64,000 nucleotides of DNA, taken from NCBI RefSeq assembly GCF_017313785.1, contig NZ_JAFLNL010000001.1, forward strand, positions 186,001 through 250,000, written 5' to 3'. This DNA is from Flagellimonas aurea. GTDB lineage: Bacteria; Bacteroidota; Bacteroidia; Flavobacteriales; Flavobacteriaceae. The position numbers and the translations under genes are program-made. The notes beneath the pieces are model-generated. The model worked only from the letters and a program-made list of their open reading frames with translations, made no database searches and was not told the origin of the DNA. This document shows positions 46,325 to 54,537 of this stretch, piece by piece. Position 1 is the first letter of the stretch. Every line of letters starts with the position of its first letter.

Positions 46325-47326
46325 ATGAAAGACAAGCTTACGTTTGGAGTATTTGGTGGAGGAAGTTGGGGAACGGCCATTGTGAAGATGTTGACCGAAA
46401 ATTTGGAGCAGGTCAATTGGTATATGCGAAGCGATTCCGCAATTCGCCATATTAAAAAAGAATGGCACAATCCCAACTACTTGAGTTCCGTGGAGTTTGA
46501 TGTGGACCAGCTCGTGATGAGCTTTGACATCAATGAAGTAGTAGAGGCATCGGACGTGCTCATTTTCGCCATCCCTTCCGCTTTTTTGGATAGGGAACTG
46601 CAAAATTTGACGGTTTCCTTGAAGGATAAAATCATTTTTTCTGCCATTAAGGGGATAGTTCCCGAAACGGGACGAATCGTGGGGGAACATTTTAACGAGA
46701 AATACGATATTCCTTTTGAAAATATTGGTGTGATCACTGGACCTTGCCATGCCGAAGAGGTGGCGTTGGAGCGACTGTCTTACCTTACCATTGCCTGTGC
46801 GGATGCGGACAAGGCCAAAATGCTGGCAGCACATTTAAAGAGTGATTATATCCGCACCAAAATATCGGACGATATTATCGGAACCGAGTATGCCGCCATG
46901 CTAAAGAACATTTATGCCATTGCCGCGGGCATTGCCCATGGGCTTGGTTACGGCGACAACTTCCAAAGTGTACTGATGAGCAACGCCATACGGGAAATGA
47001 AGCGTTTTATCGATCGTGTGTACAAAATGAAGCGCAATATAAACGCCTCTGCCTATTTAGGTGACTTATTGGTAACGGGCTATTCGGTTTTTAGTCGCAA
47101 CCGGATGTTCGGGAATATGATCGGTAAGGGCTATACCGTAAAAAGCGCCATGATGGAAATGAACATGGTCGCCGAAGGCTATTATGCGACCCAAAGTGCC
47201 CATGATTTGATGGAGAAACTACAAAAGAAATCCAAAACACCCATCATAAATGCGGTATATCAAGTGCTTTATAAAAACAAGAACCCGAAAAAGGTGTTTG
47301 AAAAGCTGACGGAGAAGTTGGATTAA
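46325..47326 (+). CDS. gpsA: NAD(P)H-dependent glycerol-3-phosphate dehydrogenase
   Basis: 333 residues. Reduces dihydroxyacetone phosphate to sn-glycerol-3-phosphate for phospholipid synthesis. Rossmann motif GVFGGGSWGTAI, catalytic-region GPCHAEEVA and KNIYAIAAGIAHGLGYGDN, and substrate-binding NRMFGNMIGKGYTVKSAM. Length is usual. A TAGCTTTA box lies upstream. Its last four bases overlap the end of glpD on the other strand. Confidence 0.96.
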   Translation: MKDKLTFGVFGGGSWGTAIVKMLTENLEQVNWYMRSDSAIRHIKKEWHNPNYLSSVEFDVDQLVMSFDINEVVEASDVLIFAIPSAFLDRELQNLTVSLKDKIIFSAIKGIVPETGRIVGEHFNEKYDIPFENIGVITGPCHAEEVALERLSYLTIACADADKAKMLAAHLKSDYIRTKISDDIIGTEYAAMLKNIYAIAAGIAHGLGYGDNFQSVLMSNAIREMKRFIDRVYKMKRNINASAYLGDLLVTGYSVFSRNRMFGNMIGKGYTVKSAMMEMNMVAEGYYATQSAHDLMEKLQKKSKTPIINAVYQVLYKNKNPKKVFEKLTEKLD

Positions 47327-48990
47327 TCCCGCTCCAAAGAAAAATCGGAATGTTCCTTTAATTGGGCGTCGAGTTCTACAGAAAAGGCCTCAATTTCTTC
47401 TGTGGAGTAGTTGTACGCTTTCTGGAATTCCTCAAAAACAGGTTCCTTGTATTTACGAACACTGTCAATGTCAAAATACAGTCGGCCCGTTCTTCTAATA
47501 AAAAAGTCCAAGGGATTCAACGCCATTTCGTGCGCTATGGTGAATCGGGCCTCGGCCCTTATCAATCTTTCTTTGGGTTTGTCACCTTTTATCTTGGCAT
47601 ACAGTTCCAAAATGGATTCGGTTTGCTTGCCATACGTGGTCACCAAATACCATGCATCATATGTGCTAAATCCATCGGTTTGTAGCTGTTCTTGAAGGTC
47701 GGCAATGTATTTTTTAACGTGTTTGAACTTTTTAAAATCGTTCCCACAAAGTGGAATCTTGTCCGTAGTGCAATGCTCCAATTTTGCGTCGTGGTCTTCC
47801 TCCATTTTTTTGGCGACACGATTCACAGCTCGCTCGGCCATTTTTCGGTATCCCGTGAGCTTTCCTCCCGCTATGCTGACCAATCCCGTATCGGAAGTGA
47901 AAATTTCATCCTTTCTTGACAATTCGGAGGCTGATTTGCCTTCCTCGTGGATCAAAGGACGCAAGCCTGCCCAAGAGGAAATGATATCGTCCAATTCCAA
48001 TTCAATGTCCGGAAACATATTGTTTACAGCTGAAATCAAATAGATGGCATCGGCAAGTTCCGTGGTCACGTGGTCCTTGTCCGAATTATAGTTAGTGTCG
48101 GTAGTCCCGATGTAAGTTACTTTGCCACGCGGAATGGCGAACATCATCCGCCCGTCGGGAATATCAAAATAAACGGATTGCTTCACAGGTAGCTTTTCCT
48201 TTGGAAACACCAAATGCACACCTTTGGTCAAATGCAATTGCTTCCCCTTTTTGGATTGATTGACACTTCTAAGTTCATCCACCCATGGCCCTGCCGCATT
48301 GATCACATATTTGGAGAATACGTTGTACTCATCCCCAAAAACCTCATCCGTGAATTTTACCCCGGCTACCTTGTCCTCTTTATAAATAAAATCGGTGACC
48401 TTGGTATAATTGAACAGCTCCGCACCAAATTGAAGACTGGTCTTTAAATTTTCAAGGGTCAACCGGGCGTCATCGGTTCGATACTCGGCATAGTAGCCTG
48501 CTCCGTTCAAAATCTTTTTGGGCAAAAGGGGCTCCAATTTCATGGCCTCCTTTTTCTCCAGCATCTGGCGTTTATCATCCCCGGAAACCTGTGCCAGGAT
48601 ATCGTATACCTTCAGTCCGATGGATGTCAACCATTTTCCATAGGAACCCCCCTCGATGAGTGGGAGCAGCATTTTTTCTGGAATGACCAAATGTGGTGCA
48701 AGTTTATGCACGATGGCCCTTTCGGAACCTACTTCTTTCACCAGCCAAAAGTCGAACTGCTTTAAGTAACGTAGTCCGCCATGAATCAATTTGGTGGATT
48801 TACTGCTGGTACCCGATGCAAAATCACCTTTTTCGAGCAACAACACCTTCATGCCGCGAGAAGATGCATCCAAAGCGATGCCTGCACCCGTTATTCCCCC
48901 ACCGATTACCACCAGGTCATAGATAGAGTTGGCCGCTTTTTGCAGTTTGTCCTTTCTGTCGATATTGGAAAAAGCAATGTTCTCGCCCAT
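47323..48990 (-). CDS. glpD: FAD glycerol-3-phosphate dehydrogenase/oxidase
   Basis: 555 residues. Membrane-associated oxidation of glycerol-3-phosphate to DHAP, feeding electrons to quinone. N-terminal FAD motif VVIGGGITGAGIALDASSRG, then LLEKGDFASGTSSKSTKLIH and GGLRYL. Middle GTTDTNYNSD and end domain with RRTGRLYFDID typical of GlpD. It opposes gpsA tail to tail with a 4-base overlap. Probably transcribed after the ABM-domain gene, which stops 4 nt upstream. Confidence 0.94.
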   Translation of the reverse strand: MGENIAFSNIDRKDKLQKAANSIYDLVVIGGGITGAGIALDASSRGMKVLLLEKGDFASGTSSKSTKLIHGGLRYLKQFDFWLVKEVGSERAIVHKLAPHLVIPEKMLLPLIEGGSYGKWLTSIGLKVYDILAQVSGDDKRQMLEKKEAMKLEPLLPKKILNGAGYYAEYRTDDARLTLENLKTSLQFGAELFNYTKVTDFIYKEDKVAGVKFTDEVFGDEYNVFSKYVINAAGPWVDELRSVNQSKKGKQLHLTKGVHLVFPKEKLPVKQSVYFDIPDGRMMFAIPRGKVTYIGTTDTNYNSDKDHVTTELADAIYLISAVNNMFPDIELELDDIISSWAGLRPLIHEEGKSASELSRKDEIFTSDTGLVSIAGGKLTGYRKMAERAVNRVAKKMEEDHDAKLEHCTTDKIPLCGNDFKKFKHVKKYIADLQEQLQTDGFSTYDAWYLVTTYGKQTESILELYAKIKGDKPKERLIRAEARFTIAHEMALNPLDFFIRRTGRLYFDIDSVRKYKEPVFEEFQKAYNYSTEEIEAFSVELDAQLKEHSDFSLERD

Positions 48991-48994
48991 GTTT

Positions 48995-49303
48995 CTATTT
49001 GTTAAATTCGTACTCCCGTTCCACCCTGCAAATCCTGACCTTGTACCAGGAATACCATGTTTTTATCCCGTTTTTCTGGGCCTGTCTATGGTCCATATTG
49101 GCGTTCCAATCTGCAATGGCCTCCAGACTTTCCCAATAACTAACGGTAATGCCCAATCCGTCCCGGGCACTTTCCATTTCTAAAAAGCCAGGTTGTTTTC
49201 TGGCCAAGCTTTCCATTTCTTCGGCCATTTTAGCATAACCCTTGTCTCCATCGGTTCGGAGACTGGTAAAAATTACGGCATAGTATGTTTTTTTTGGCTC
49301 CAT
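48995..49303 (-). CDS. Antibiotic biosynthesis monooxygenase (ABM) domain protein
   Basis: 102 residues. Dimeric alpha/beta ABM fold: YYAVIFTSLRTDGDKGYAKM, ARKQPGFLEMESARDGLGIT, and YWESLEAIADWNANMDHRQA. Members range from quinol or heme monooxygenases to unrelated roles; no clear active site can be named. The ATG follows the stop of the 49304 gene directly, and glpD starts 5 nt after its stop, so the three are an operon. Confidence 0.85.
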   Translation of the reverse strand: MEPKKTYYAVIFTSLRTDGDKGYAKMAEEMESLARKQPGFLEMESARDGLGITVSYWESLEAIADWNANMDHRQAQKNGIKTWYSWYKVRICRVEREYEFNK

Positions 49304-49660
49304 TTAGGTAATGTATTCCTTCTCCATAAAATAATTCACCAAGGCCTCCTTCATCAGCACAGTTTGCTCTCCAGCTTTCAATGGCGGCAATTGCTCTTTC
49401 ATGGTATAGTGTGGCCATCCATCATCATCGAAAAAGTCAAAATCGTAGTAGCCATAAGGCTCCAGTAATCGACATATGGCAATATGCATCAGGTTGACCT
49501 TCTCGTCCTTTTTAAATTTACGATGAAAATTGCCCAATTCCTGAACACCCACCAAATAAACGATTCCGTCCAGTTCCAACGGGTCGCCATCCGAAAATTG
49601 AGCAGATAGTTTCTTTACCAAAAACTCCCACCGCTCTTTTAATTGCTCGTCTCTTGACAT
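49304..49660 (-). CDS. Conserved hypothetical protein
   Basis: 118 residues from MSRDEQLK; a start seven codons upstream is less likely. No recognised family. Composed of helices and a Tyr/Asp/Phe-rich segment (PYGYYDFDFFDDDGWPHYTM) and ends KEYIT. Soluble, no signal peptide. First gene of the operon with the ABM protein and glpD. Conserved in Flavobacteriia by style, unproven. The upstream gene cvpA is divergent. Confidence 0.6.
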   Translation of the reverse strand: MSRDEQLKERWEFLVKKLSAQFSDGDPLELDGIVYLVGVQELGNFHRKFKKDEKVNLMHIAICRLLEPYGYYDFDFFDDDGWPHYTMKEQLPPLKAGEQTVLMKEALVNYFMEKEYIT

Positions 49661-49698
49661 GTGTTTTACTATGAGTACCAAAGGTACAAATCAATATT

Positions 49699-49706
49699 CT
49701 ATATTT
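49699..49706 (+). promoter_or_regulatory. Candidate cvpA -7 element
   Basis: Perfect TATATTTG 14 nt before the ATG, so the mRNA would be almost leaderless. No convincing -33 box. Confidence 0.35.
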
Positions 49707-49720
49707 GTTAAAACCCGTAT

Positions 49721-50251
49721 ATGAGCTTTTTGGATATAATCATTGGAATTCTGTTGGTGTGGGGCCTATACAAAGGCTTAAAAAATGGCCTTTTTGTAGA
49801 ATTGGCCTCTTTGATTGCCTTGATTGCCGGAATATACGGCGCCATACATTTTTCGTACATCACGGGGGATTACCTTGCCGAACAGTTTGATTGGAGCGAC
49901 CAATATTTGAAAATTGCCGCTTTTCTGATCACTTTTTTTGCTATCATCATTGTGGTGAACCTAGCAGGAAAGTTCCTGACCAAGATTGCCGATTTTGCCA
50001 TGCTTGGATTATTGAACAAAATTGCCGGGGCCATTTTTGGTGCGCTAAAGGTCGCCGTAATTTTGGGGGCATTCCTCATTTTCTTCGAAAAGCTTGCCTC
50101 TCCCTTGGGACTGATCAACGAGGAAACCAAAGAACAATCCGTTTTTTACAATCCTATCAAGGAAATCGGAAATTTAGTATTCTCCTATGTTTTGGATGAT
50201 GGGGAAGCTACTCCCTCTCCGGAGGTAGAGACCACGCACGAAATCATATAA
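49721..50251 (+). CDS. cvpA: CvpA-family membrane protein
   Basis: 176 residues with four membrane helices (about 3-23, 28-48, 65-85, 105-125). CvpA/Colicin V production signatures: FLDIIIGILLVWGLYKGLKN at the start and LIALIAGIYGAIHFSY. The C-terminus is short and acidic (PSPEVETTHEII). In other bacteria it is needed for colicin V production and envelope integrity; in Bacteroidota its role is undefined. Convergent downstream with nothing. Confidence 0.88.
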   Translation: MSFLDIIIGILLVWGLYKGLKNGLFVELASLIALIAGIYGAIHFSYITGDYLAEQFDWSDQYLKIAAFLITFFAIIIVVNLAGKFLTKIADFAMLGLLNKIAGAIFGALKVAVILGAFLIFFEKLASPLGLINEETKEQSVFYNPIKEIGNLVFSYVLDDGEATPSPEVETTHEII

Positions 50252-50438
50252 ACAGTTCATTTTTCCCGATAAAACGATTCCTCGCTTCATTAAAAAACGA
50301 TGTAAGGTACAGCTTGCTGTATTTCAACCTGATAAATTGCCCTGACATGGAATTTTTATGGAAAAGGGAAGCATCTCCGTTAGCTTAGCAACGAGAACAT
50401 TAGGGAACTTGGAACACTCCCGGAGAAACACCCCGAAA

Positions 50439-50951
50439 ATGAAAAAAGTATATGGCATTCTATTGGTCATAGTGCTGGCCATTGCATTAAGTTACTGCAG
50501 TACATCCCCTGTACAGCAAGAAGAGCAGGACTACACCGAAGCAACCCTTGGCAACGAAAAAATTACAGTAGACCCCGTTAAAATGGAGGAAGACCTATTA
50601 AATCTGGTGAATCTTCACCGTGAATCTATTGGGTTGACCATTTTAAGCAAAAGTGACCCCGCCTATAAATATGCCGAAGAGCATAACGACTACATGATTT
50701 CAAAAAATACACTTAGCCACGATAACTTTCAATCCCGGGCAGAAAAGATTGCCGAGGAAACCAATGCAATCAGTGTATCTGAAAATGTGGCCAGATACTA
50801 TGTTTCAGCAGAAAAAACTTTGGAAGGCTGGCTCAACAGTTCATCCCATAAAGAAGCCTTGGAAGGTAATTTTTCGCATACCACCTTGAGCGTTCAATTG
50901 GATAAGCAAGGTAGACCTTATTACACACAGATATTCATTAAAGTGAAATAA
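50439..50951 (+). CDS. CAP/SCP-domain lipoprotein
   Basis: 170 residues from ATG 50439; an in-frame ATG 27 codons upstream is rejected because it would bury the signal sequence. Lipobox IALSYC with Cys near 20. CAP domain: LLNLVNLHRESIGLTILSKS, AEEHNDYMISKNTLSHDNFQ, SRAEKI and AISVSENVARYYVSAEKTLE, then GWLNSSSHKEALEGNF. Members of this superfamily are secreted; bacterial ones may be lipid-binding or protease-like, function unknown. Terminator follows. Confidence 0.88.
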   Translation: MKKVYGILLVIVLAIALSYCSTSPVQQEEQDYTEATLGNEKITVDPVKMEEDLLNLVNLHRESIGLTILSKSDPAYKYAEEHNDYMISKNTLSHDNFQSRAEKIAEETNAISVSENVARYYVSAEKTLEGWLNSSSHKEALEGNFSHTTLSVQLDKQGRPYYTQIFIKVK

Positions 50952-50976
50952 TCAACCCATTATATTTTGGAAAATG

Positions 50977-51003
50977 GGCCGGCTACCAAGCTGGCCTTTT
51001 TTA
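50977..51003 (+). terminator. Terminator after the CAP-domain gene
   Basis: 7-bp stem with one G-U pair, GGCCGGC (50977-50983) with GCTGGCC (50990-50996), then TTTTTT. Confidence 0.75.
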
Positions 51004-51057
51004 TTAATCGCTATGTTGGCAGCAAGGTTTTTTTTACCTTTCGTAAAATCTTTGAAC

Positions 51058-51600
51058 ATGGCAATACAGGAACCTTTCAGTCTAAATAAATGGATTGAGG
51101 AAAACCGAGATACCCTAAAGCCTCCGGTAGGCAATAAAAATTTATACAAAGAGTCTGGGGATTATATCGTAATGATCGTAGCCGGCCCAAACGCCAGAAA
51201 GGACTATCATTACAACGAGACCGAGGAGCTTTTCTATCAGTTAGAGGGAAATATTGAAGTCCATATCCAAGAGGGGGGCCAAAAAAAGACCATGAAGCTG
51301 GGACCTGGGGATATGTACCTTCATCCCGCCAAGGTTCCCCACTCGCCCACCAGACAAGAAGGCTCCATTGGGTTGGTAATCGAGCGAAAACGAGCCCATC
51401 TTGATGCCGAAGACGGTCTATTGTGGTTTTGCGACAACTGCAACCATAAATTATACGAGGTCTACTTTAAACTAAACGATATAGAAAAAGACTTCTTGGG
51501 TCATTTTAAACACTTTTACGGTTCGGAAGACTTACGCACATGCGACAATTGTGGTACGGTTATGCCTGTGGATGAACGTTTTGTTGCCAAGGAAGAATGA
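51058..51600 (+). CDS. nbaC: 3-hydroxyanthranilate 3,4-dioxygenase
   Basis: 180 residues from MAIQEPFSLNKWI. Upstream in-frame starts are rejected as they cross the terminator. Fe(II) cupin enzyme that opens 3-hydroxyanthranilate to 2-amino-3-carboxymuconate semialdehyde. Metal ligands are in YHYNETEELFYQLEG (His, Glu) and HPAKVPHSPTRQ (His). The bacterial C-terminal rubredoxin-like site is present: CDNC at 126-129 and CDNC near 168. Its TGA overlaps the DUF1304 ATG by 4 nt. Upstream pathway enzymes are not adjacent; TDO lies at 13 kb. Confidence 0.95.
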   Translation: MAIQEPFSLNKWIEENRDTLKPPVGNKNLYKESGDYIVMIVAGPNARKDYHYNETEELFYQLEGNIEVHIQEGGQKKTMKLGPGDMYLHPAKVPHSPTRQEGSIGLVIERKRAHLDAEDGLLWFCDNCNHKLYEVYFKLNDIEKDFLGHFKHFYGSEDLRTCDNCGTVMPVDERFVAKEE

Positions 51601-51971
51601 TACTCATTGTAGCAAAAATTATTATCGGCATTGTGGCAGTCCTGCATATTTACTTTTTGTGGTTGGAGATGTTTGCTTGGACCACAAGAGCAAAAAAGGT
51701 TTTCCGCTCTTTACCTGAGCATTTGTTTGAGCCAACCAAAACATTGGCCGCAAACCAAGGACTGTATAATGGATTCTTGGCTGCTGGACTGATATGGTCG
51801 TTGCTAATTGAAGATATTTATTGGCAAATCTATGTGGGATTATTTTTTTTGGGCTGTGTTGTTATTGCAGGTATGTATGGAGCAGTTACCGCATCAAAGA
51901 AAATATTCACGGTACAGGCACTACCTGCACTTGTTGGCATAGTTCTTTTGTTGGCTCATCTATTCCTGTAA
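51597..51971 (+). CDS. DUF1304 membrane protein
   Basis: 124 residues with four membrane helices. DUF1304 signature: FLWLEMFAWTTRAKKVF, then LAANQGLYNGFLAAGLIWSL and the last helices with MYGAVTASKKIFTVQALPAL. The function of the family is unknown. Its ATG overlaps the HAO stop (ATGA), so they are translated together; DUF1304 may serve transport or a redox partner role, by inference only. Confidence 0.85.
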   Translation: MILIVAKIIIGIVAVLHIYFLWLEMFAWTTRAKKVFRSLPEHLFEPTKTLAANQGLYNGFLAAGLIWSLLIEDIYWQIYVGLFFLGCVVIAGMYGAVTASKKIFTVQALPALVGIVLLLAHLFL

Positions 51972-52041
51972 ACCGTTCATTCTCTGAGAGATTATTTGTA
52001 TAATTGTAAAAATATAACAATACACTCTTAAAAAGTTATAA

Positions 52042-53595
52042 ATGTCAAAAACAGCAACTGCTTTTGGAATAGAAGAAGCCCTAAAAGAATTGGGCCTGAA
52101 AGAAATAAACAATGGTACTTCCACAGGAAAAGATTGGTTTTCCAATGGTGACATCATAGAATCGTATTCTCCGGTTGATGGAGCCCTTATCGGGAAAGTA
52201 AGGTCAACAACCCGGGAAGATTACGAAAAAGTAATTACTTCCGCCCAAACAGGTTTTAAAAAATGGCGTACCATGCCAGCTCCGCAAAGAGGGGAAGTGG
52301 TTCGAAAGTTTAATGATGAACTGCGTAGGTTAAAGGAGCCCCTTGGTAAACTGGTGTCTTATGAAATGGGCAAAAGTTATCAGGAAGGGCTGGGAGAGGT
52401 ACAGGAAATGATAGACATTTGTGATTTCGCCGTAGGCCTATCCCGACAATTACATGGATTGACCATGCACAGTGAGCGTCCCGGTCATAGAATGTACGAG
52501 CAATATCATCCTCTAGGAGTGGTCGGTATTATTTCCGCGTTTAACTTCCCGGTGGCCGTTTGGTCTTGGAACACCGCTCTGGCCTGGGTCTGTGGAGATG
52601 CCTGTATCTGGAAAGGTTCCGAAAAAACACCAATGACCTCGGTTGCCTGCCAAAATATTGCTGCACGGGTATTTTCTGAAAATGGAGTGCCGGAAGGTAT
52701 TTCTTGTTTGATCACCGGCGATTATAAAGTTGGCGAATACATGACCAAAGATGAACGAATTCCCTTGATCTCAGCTACAGGTTCAACCAGCATGGGGAAA
52801 ATAGTGGCCAAAACTGTTGGGGAAAGACTAGGAAAGTCATTGTTGGAACTCGGCGGGAACAATGCCATTATCGTAACGCCCGATGCCAACATAAAAAACA
52901 CAGTGATCGGTGCCGTTTTCGGTGCCGTGGGTACTTGCGGACAGCGTTGCACCTCTACTCGTAGGTTGATTGTGCACGAAGACGTCTATGACAAGGTCAA
53001 GAATGCCATTGTGGACGCGTACAAGCAAATCCGCATTGGTAATCCTCTCGACGAAAACAACCATGTTGGGCCATTGATCGATAAAGATGCCGTAAAAAAT
53101 TATTTGAACGCACTAGAAAAAGTGAAGGCAGAAGGAGGTAACATCTTGGTTGAAGGAGGAGTTCTGGAAGGTGAAGGTCATGAAAGTGGTTGTTATGTAA
53201 AACCAGCCATCGCTGAAGCTGAAAATCATTTTGAGATTGTCCAGCACGAGACTTTTGGCCCTGTTTTGTACATTTTAAAATACAGTGGTGATTTGGAAAA
53301 TGCATTGGATATGCAAAATGGGGTAAGACAAGGTCTATCATCGGCCATAATGACGAACAACTTAAGGGAGGCCGAAAGATTCCTATCCGTTGAAGGTTCG
53401 GATTGTGGAATTGCCAATGTGAATATAGGTACTTCCGGAGCTGAAATTGGTGGTGCCTTTGGTGGTGAAAAAGAAACTGGTGGTGGTAGAGAAAGTGGTT
53501 CCGACGCATGGAAGGTGTATATGCGAAGACAAACAAACACAATCAACTACACTACCGAGCTACCGCTCGCACAGGGTATTAAGTTTGATCTATAA
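52042..53595 (+). CDS. Aldehyde dehydrogenase, ALDH7 (antiquitin) type
   Basis: 517 residues. NAD(P)-dependent oxidation of aldehydes. ALDH7-like features: NFPVAVWSWNTALAWVCGDA, the catalytic Cys in FGAVGTCGQRCTSTRRLIV, the general-base Glu in SLLELGGNNAI, and AFGGEKETGGGRESGSDAWK. This matches alpha-aminoadipic semialdehyde/piperideine-6-carboxylate dehydrogenases of lysine breakdown. It follows the HAO-DUF1304 pair by 70 nt. Whether it joins the same transcript, or oxidises the HAO-derived semialdehyde, is open. Confidence 0.93.
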   Translation: MSKTATAFGIEEALKELGLKEINNGTSTGKDWFSNGDIIESYSPVDGALIGKVRSTTREDYEKVITSAQTGFKKWRTMPAPQRGEVVRKFNDELRRLKEPLGKLVSYEMGKSYQEGLGEVQEMIDICDFAVGLSRQLHGLTMHSERPGHRMYEQYHPLGVVGIISAFNFPVAVWSWNTALAWVCGDACIWKGSEKTPMTSVACQNIAARVFSENGVPEGISCLITGDYKVGEYMTKDERIPLISATGSTSMGKIVAKTVGERLGKSLLELGGNNAIIVTPDANIKNTVIGAVFGAVGTCGQRCTSTRRLIVHEDVYDKVKNAIVDAYKQIRIGNPLDENNHVGPLIDKDAVKNYLNALEKVKAEGGNILVEGGVLEGEGHESGCYVKPAIAEAENHFEIVQHETFGPVLYILKYSGDLENALDMQNGVRQGLSSAIMTNNLREAERFLSVEGSDCGIANVNIGTSGAEIGGAFGGEKETGGGRESGSDAWKVYMRRQTNTINYTTELPLAQGIKFDL

Positions 53596-53607
53596 AAAAG
53601 AAAAGCC

Positions 53608-53635
53608 GCCCATTTGGACAAAGTGCCAAATGGGC
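53608..53635 (+). terminator. Terminator after the aldehyde dehydrogenase gene
   Basis: 10-bp perfect stem GCCCATTTGG/CCAAATGGGC with an 8-nt loop; short T tail. The sequence after it (AAAACCAACTTAACTAACTC) recalls, loosely, the 17-nt terminator element. Confidence 0.75.
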
Positions 53636-53955
53636 AGTCTTTAAAACCAACTTAACTAACTCAAACTTAACTTTAAAACCCTATTTCAGTGCCGGATCAT
53701 TGTCGGGAGAAACAGGGTTCTTCACTTAATGTTGAATTCCAAATTTCAAAATATTTAATGGAGAAATTAAGCGGTATGTTACAATTGGTTCCGAAAAGTG
53801 TATAGTTGGTATATTTTGTTTTATCCTTTGTTTTTGATTTTTCCTACAAAACCAGATTGTTTTTGCAAATAGTGTAGTTTTCGAGCGTTTTATTTAATTA
53901 TTTGAGATTTTTTTGGTACTTTAAATAGGAACTACGCACAGTTGATTCAGCGACT
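53636..53955. other. AT-rich intergenic stretch
   Basis: About 320 nt without an ORF of note. Contains a T-rich tract around 53815-53925 upstream of the next gene; a TACTTTAA box near 53920 is a possible -7 element. Nothing else is recognised. Confidence 0.4.
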
Positions 53956-54513
53956 ATGGATTTGTTAAGTTCTACCATATGGTATTGGGTAATTTTGGCC
54001 GTTACCGGGATAGTTTCGGGTGTCTTGGGATATGTTTTTGGAAAATCAGACACTTCTTCCTCTTCAGATAAATCTATTGAACTGAATATACTGGAAATTG
54101 AAAATGCCAAATTAAAATCGGACCTTGAGACTTGCAGAAAACGCTTGGATTCCGATCATACCAAAAGCTTTAAGTTTGATTCTAAAATAAAGTTTTCAAA
54201 AAATGAAGATTTCGTTTTTCACGTAAACGAAGCCAAAGCCATTTTTGGAAAGAGTATCAAGGAAAATGATCTAAAGCTTATCGAGGGAATCGGGCCCAAA
54301 ATCGAAGAACTCTTCCACAATTTTAACATCAAAACATGGAAAAGCCTATCAGAAACCCCGGTTGACAAATGCCAAGAAGTGCTTGACTCAGGTGGAAGCC
54401 GATACCGAATACACGACCCGGCCTCTTGGCCCATGCAAGCAAAAATGGCCTACGAAGGCCATTGGGAACAACTATTCGATTGGCAAGAAAAGCATAGAGC
54501 TGGAAAATATTGA
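53956..54513 (+). CDS. Membrane-anchored helix-hairpin-helix protein
   Basis: 185 residues. One N-terminal membrane helix (about 7-27), a coiled stretch (about 40-60), a linker, and a C-terminal HhH-like domain: NDLKLIEGIGPKIEELFHNF, then TWKSLSETPVDKCQEVLDSG and RYRIHDPASWPMQAKMAYEG. The HhH pattern G-I-G-P-K is typical of DNA-binding or protein-interaction folds; placed behind a membrane anchor this is unusual. Function unknown. Confidence 0.75.
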   Translation: MDLLSSTIWYWVILAVTGIVSGVLGYVFGKSDTSSSSDKSIELNILEIENAKLKSDLETCRKRLDSDHTKSFKFDSKIKFSKNEDFVFHVNEAKAIFGKSIKENDLKLIEGIGPKIEELFHNFNIKTWKSLSETPVDKCQEVLDSGGSRYRIHDPASWPMQAKMAYEGHWEQLFDWQEKHRAGKY

Positions 54514-54537
54514 TAGAAACAAGACTGACCTGTCTTC

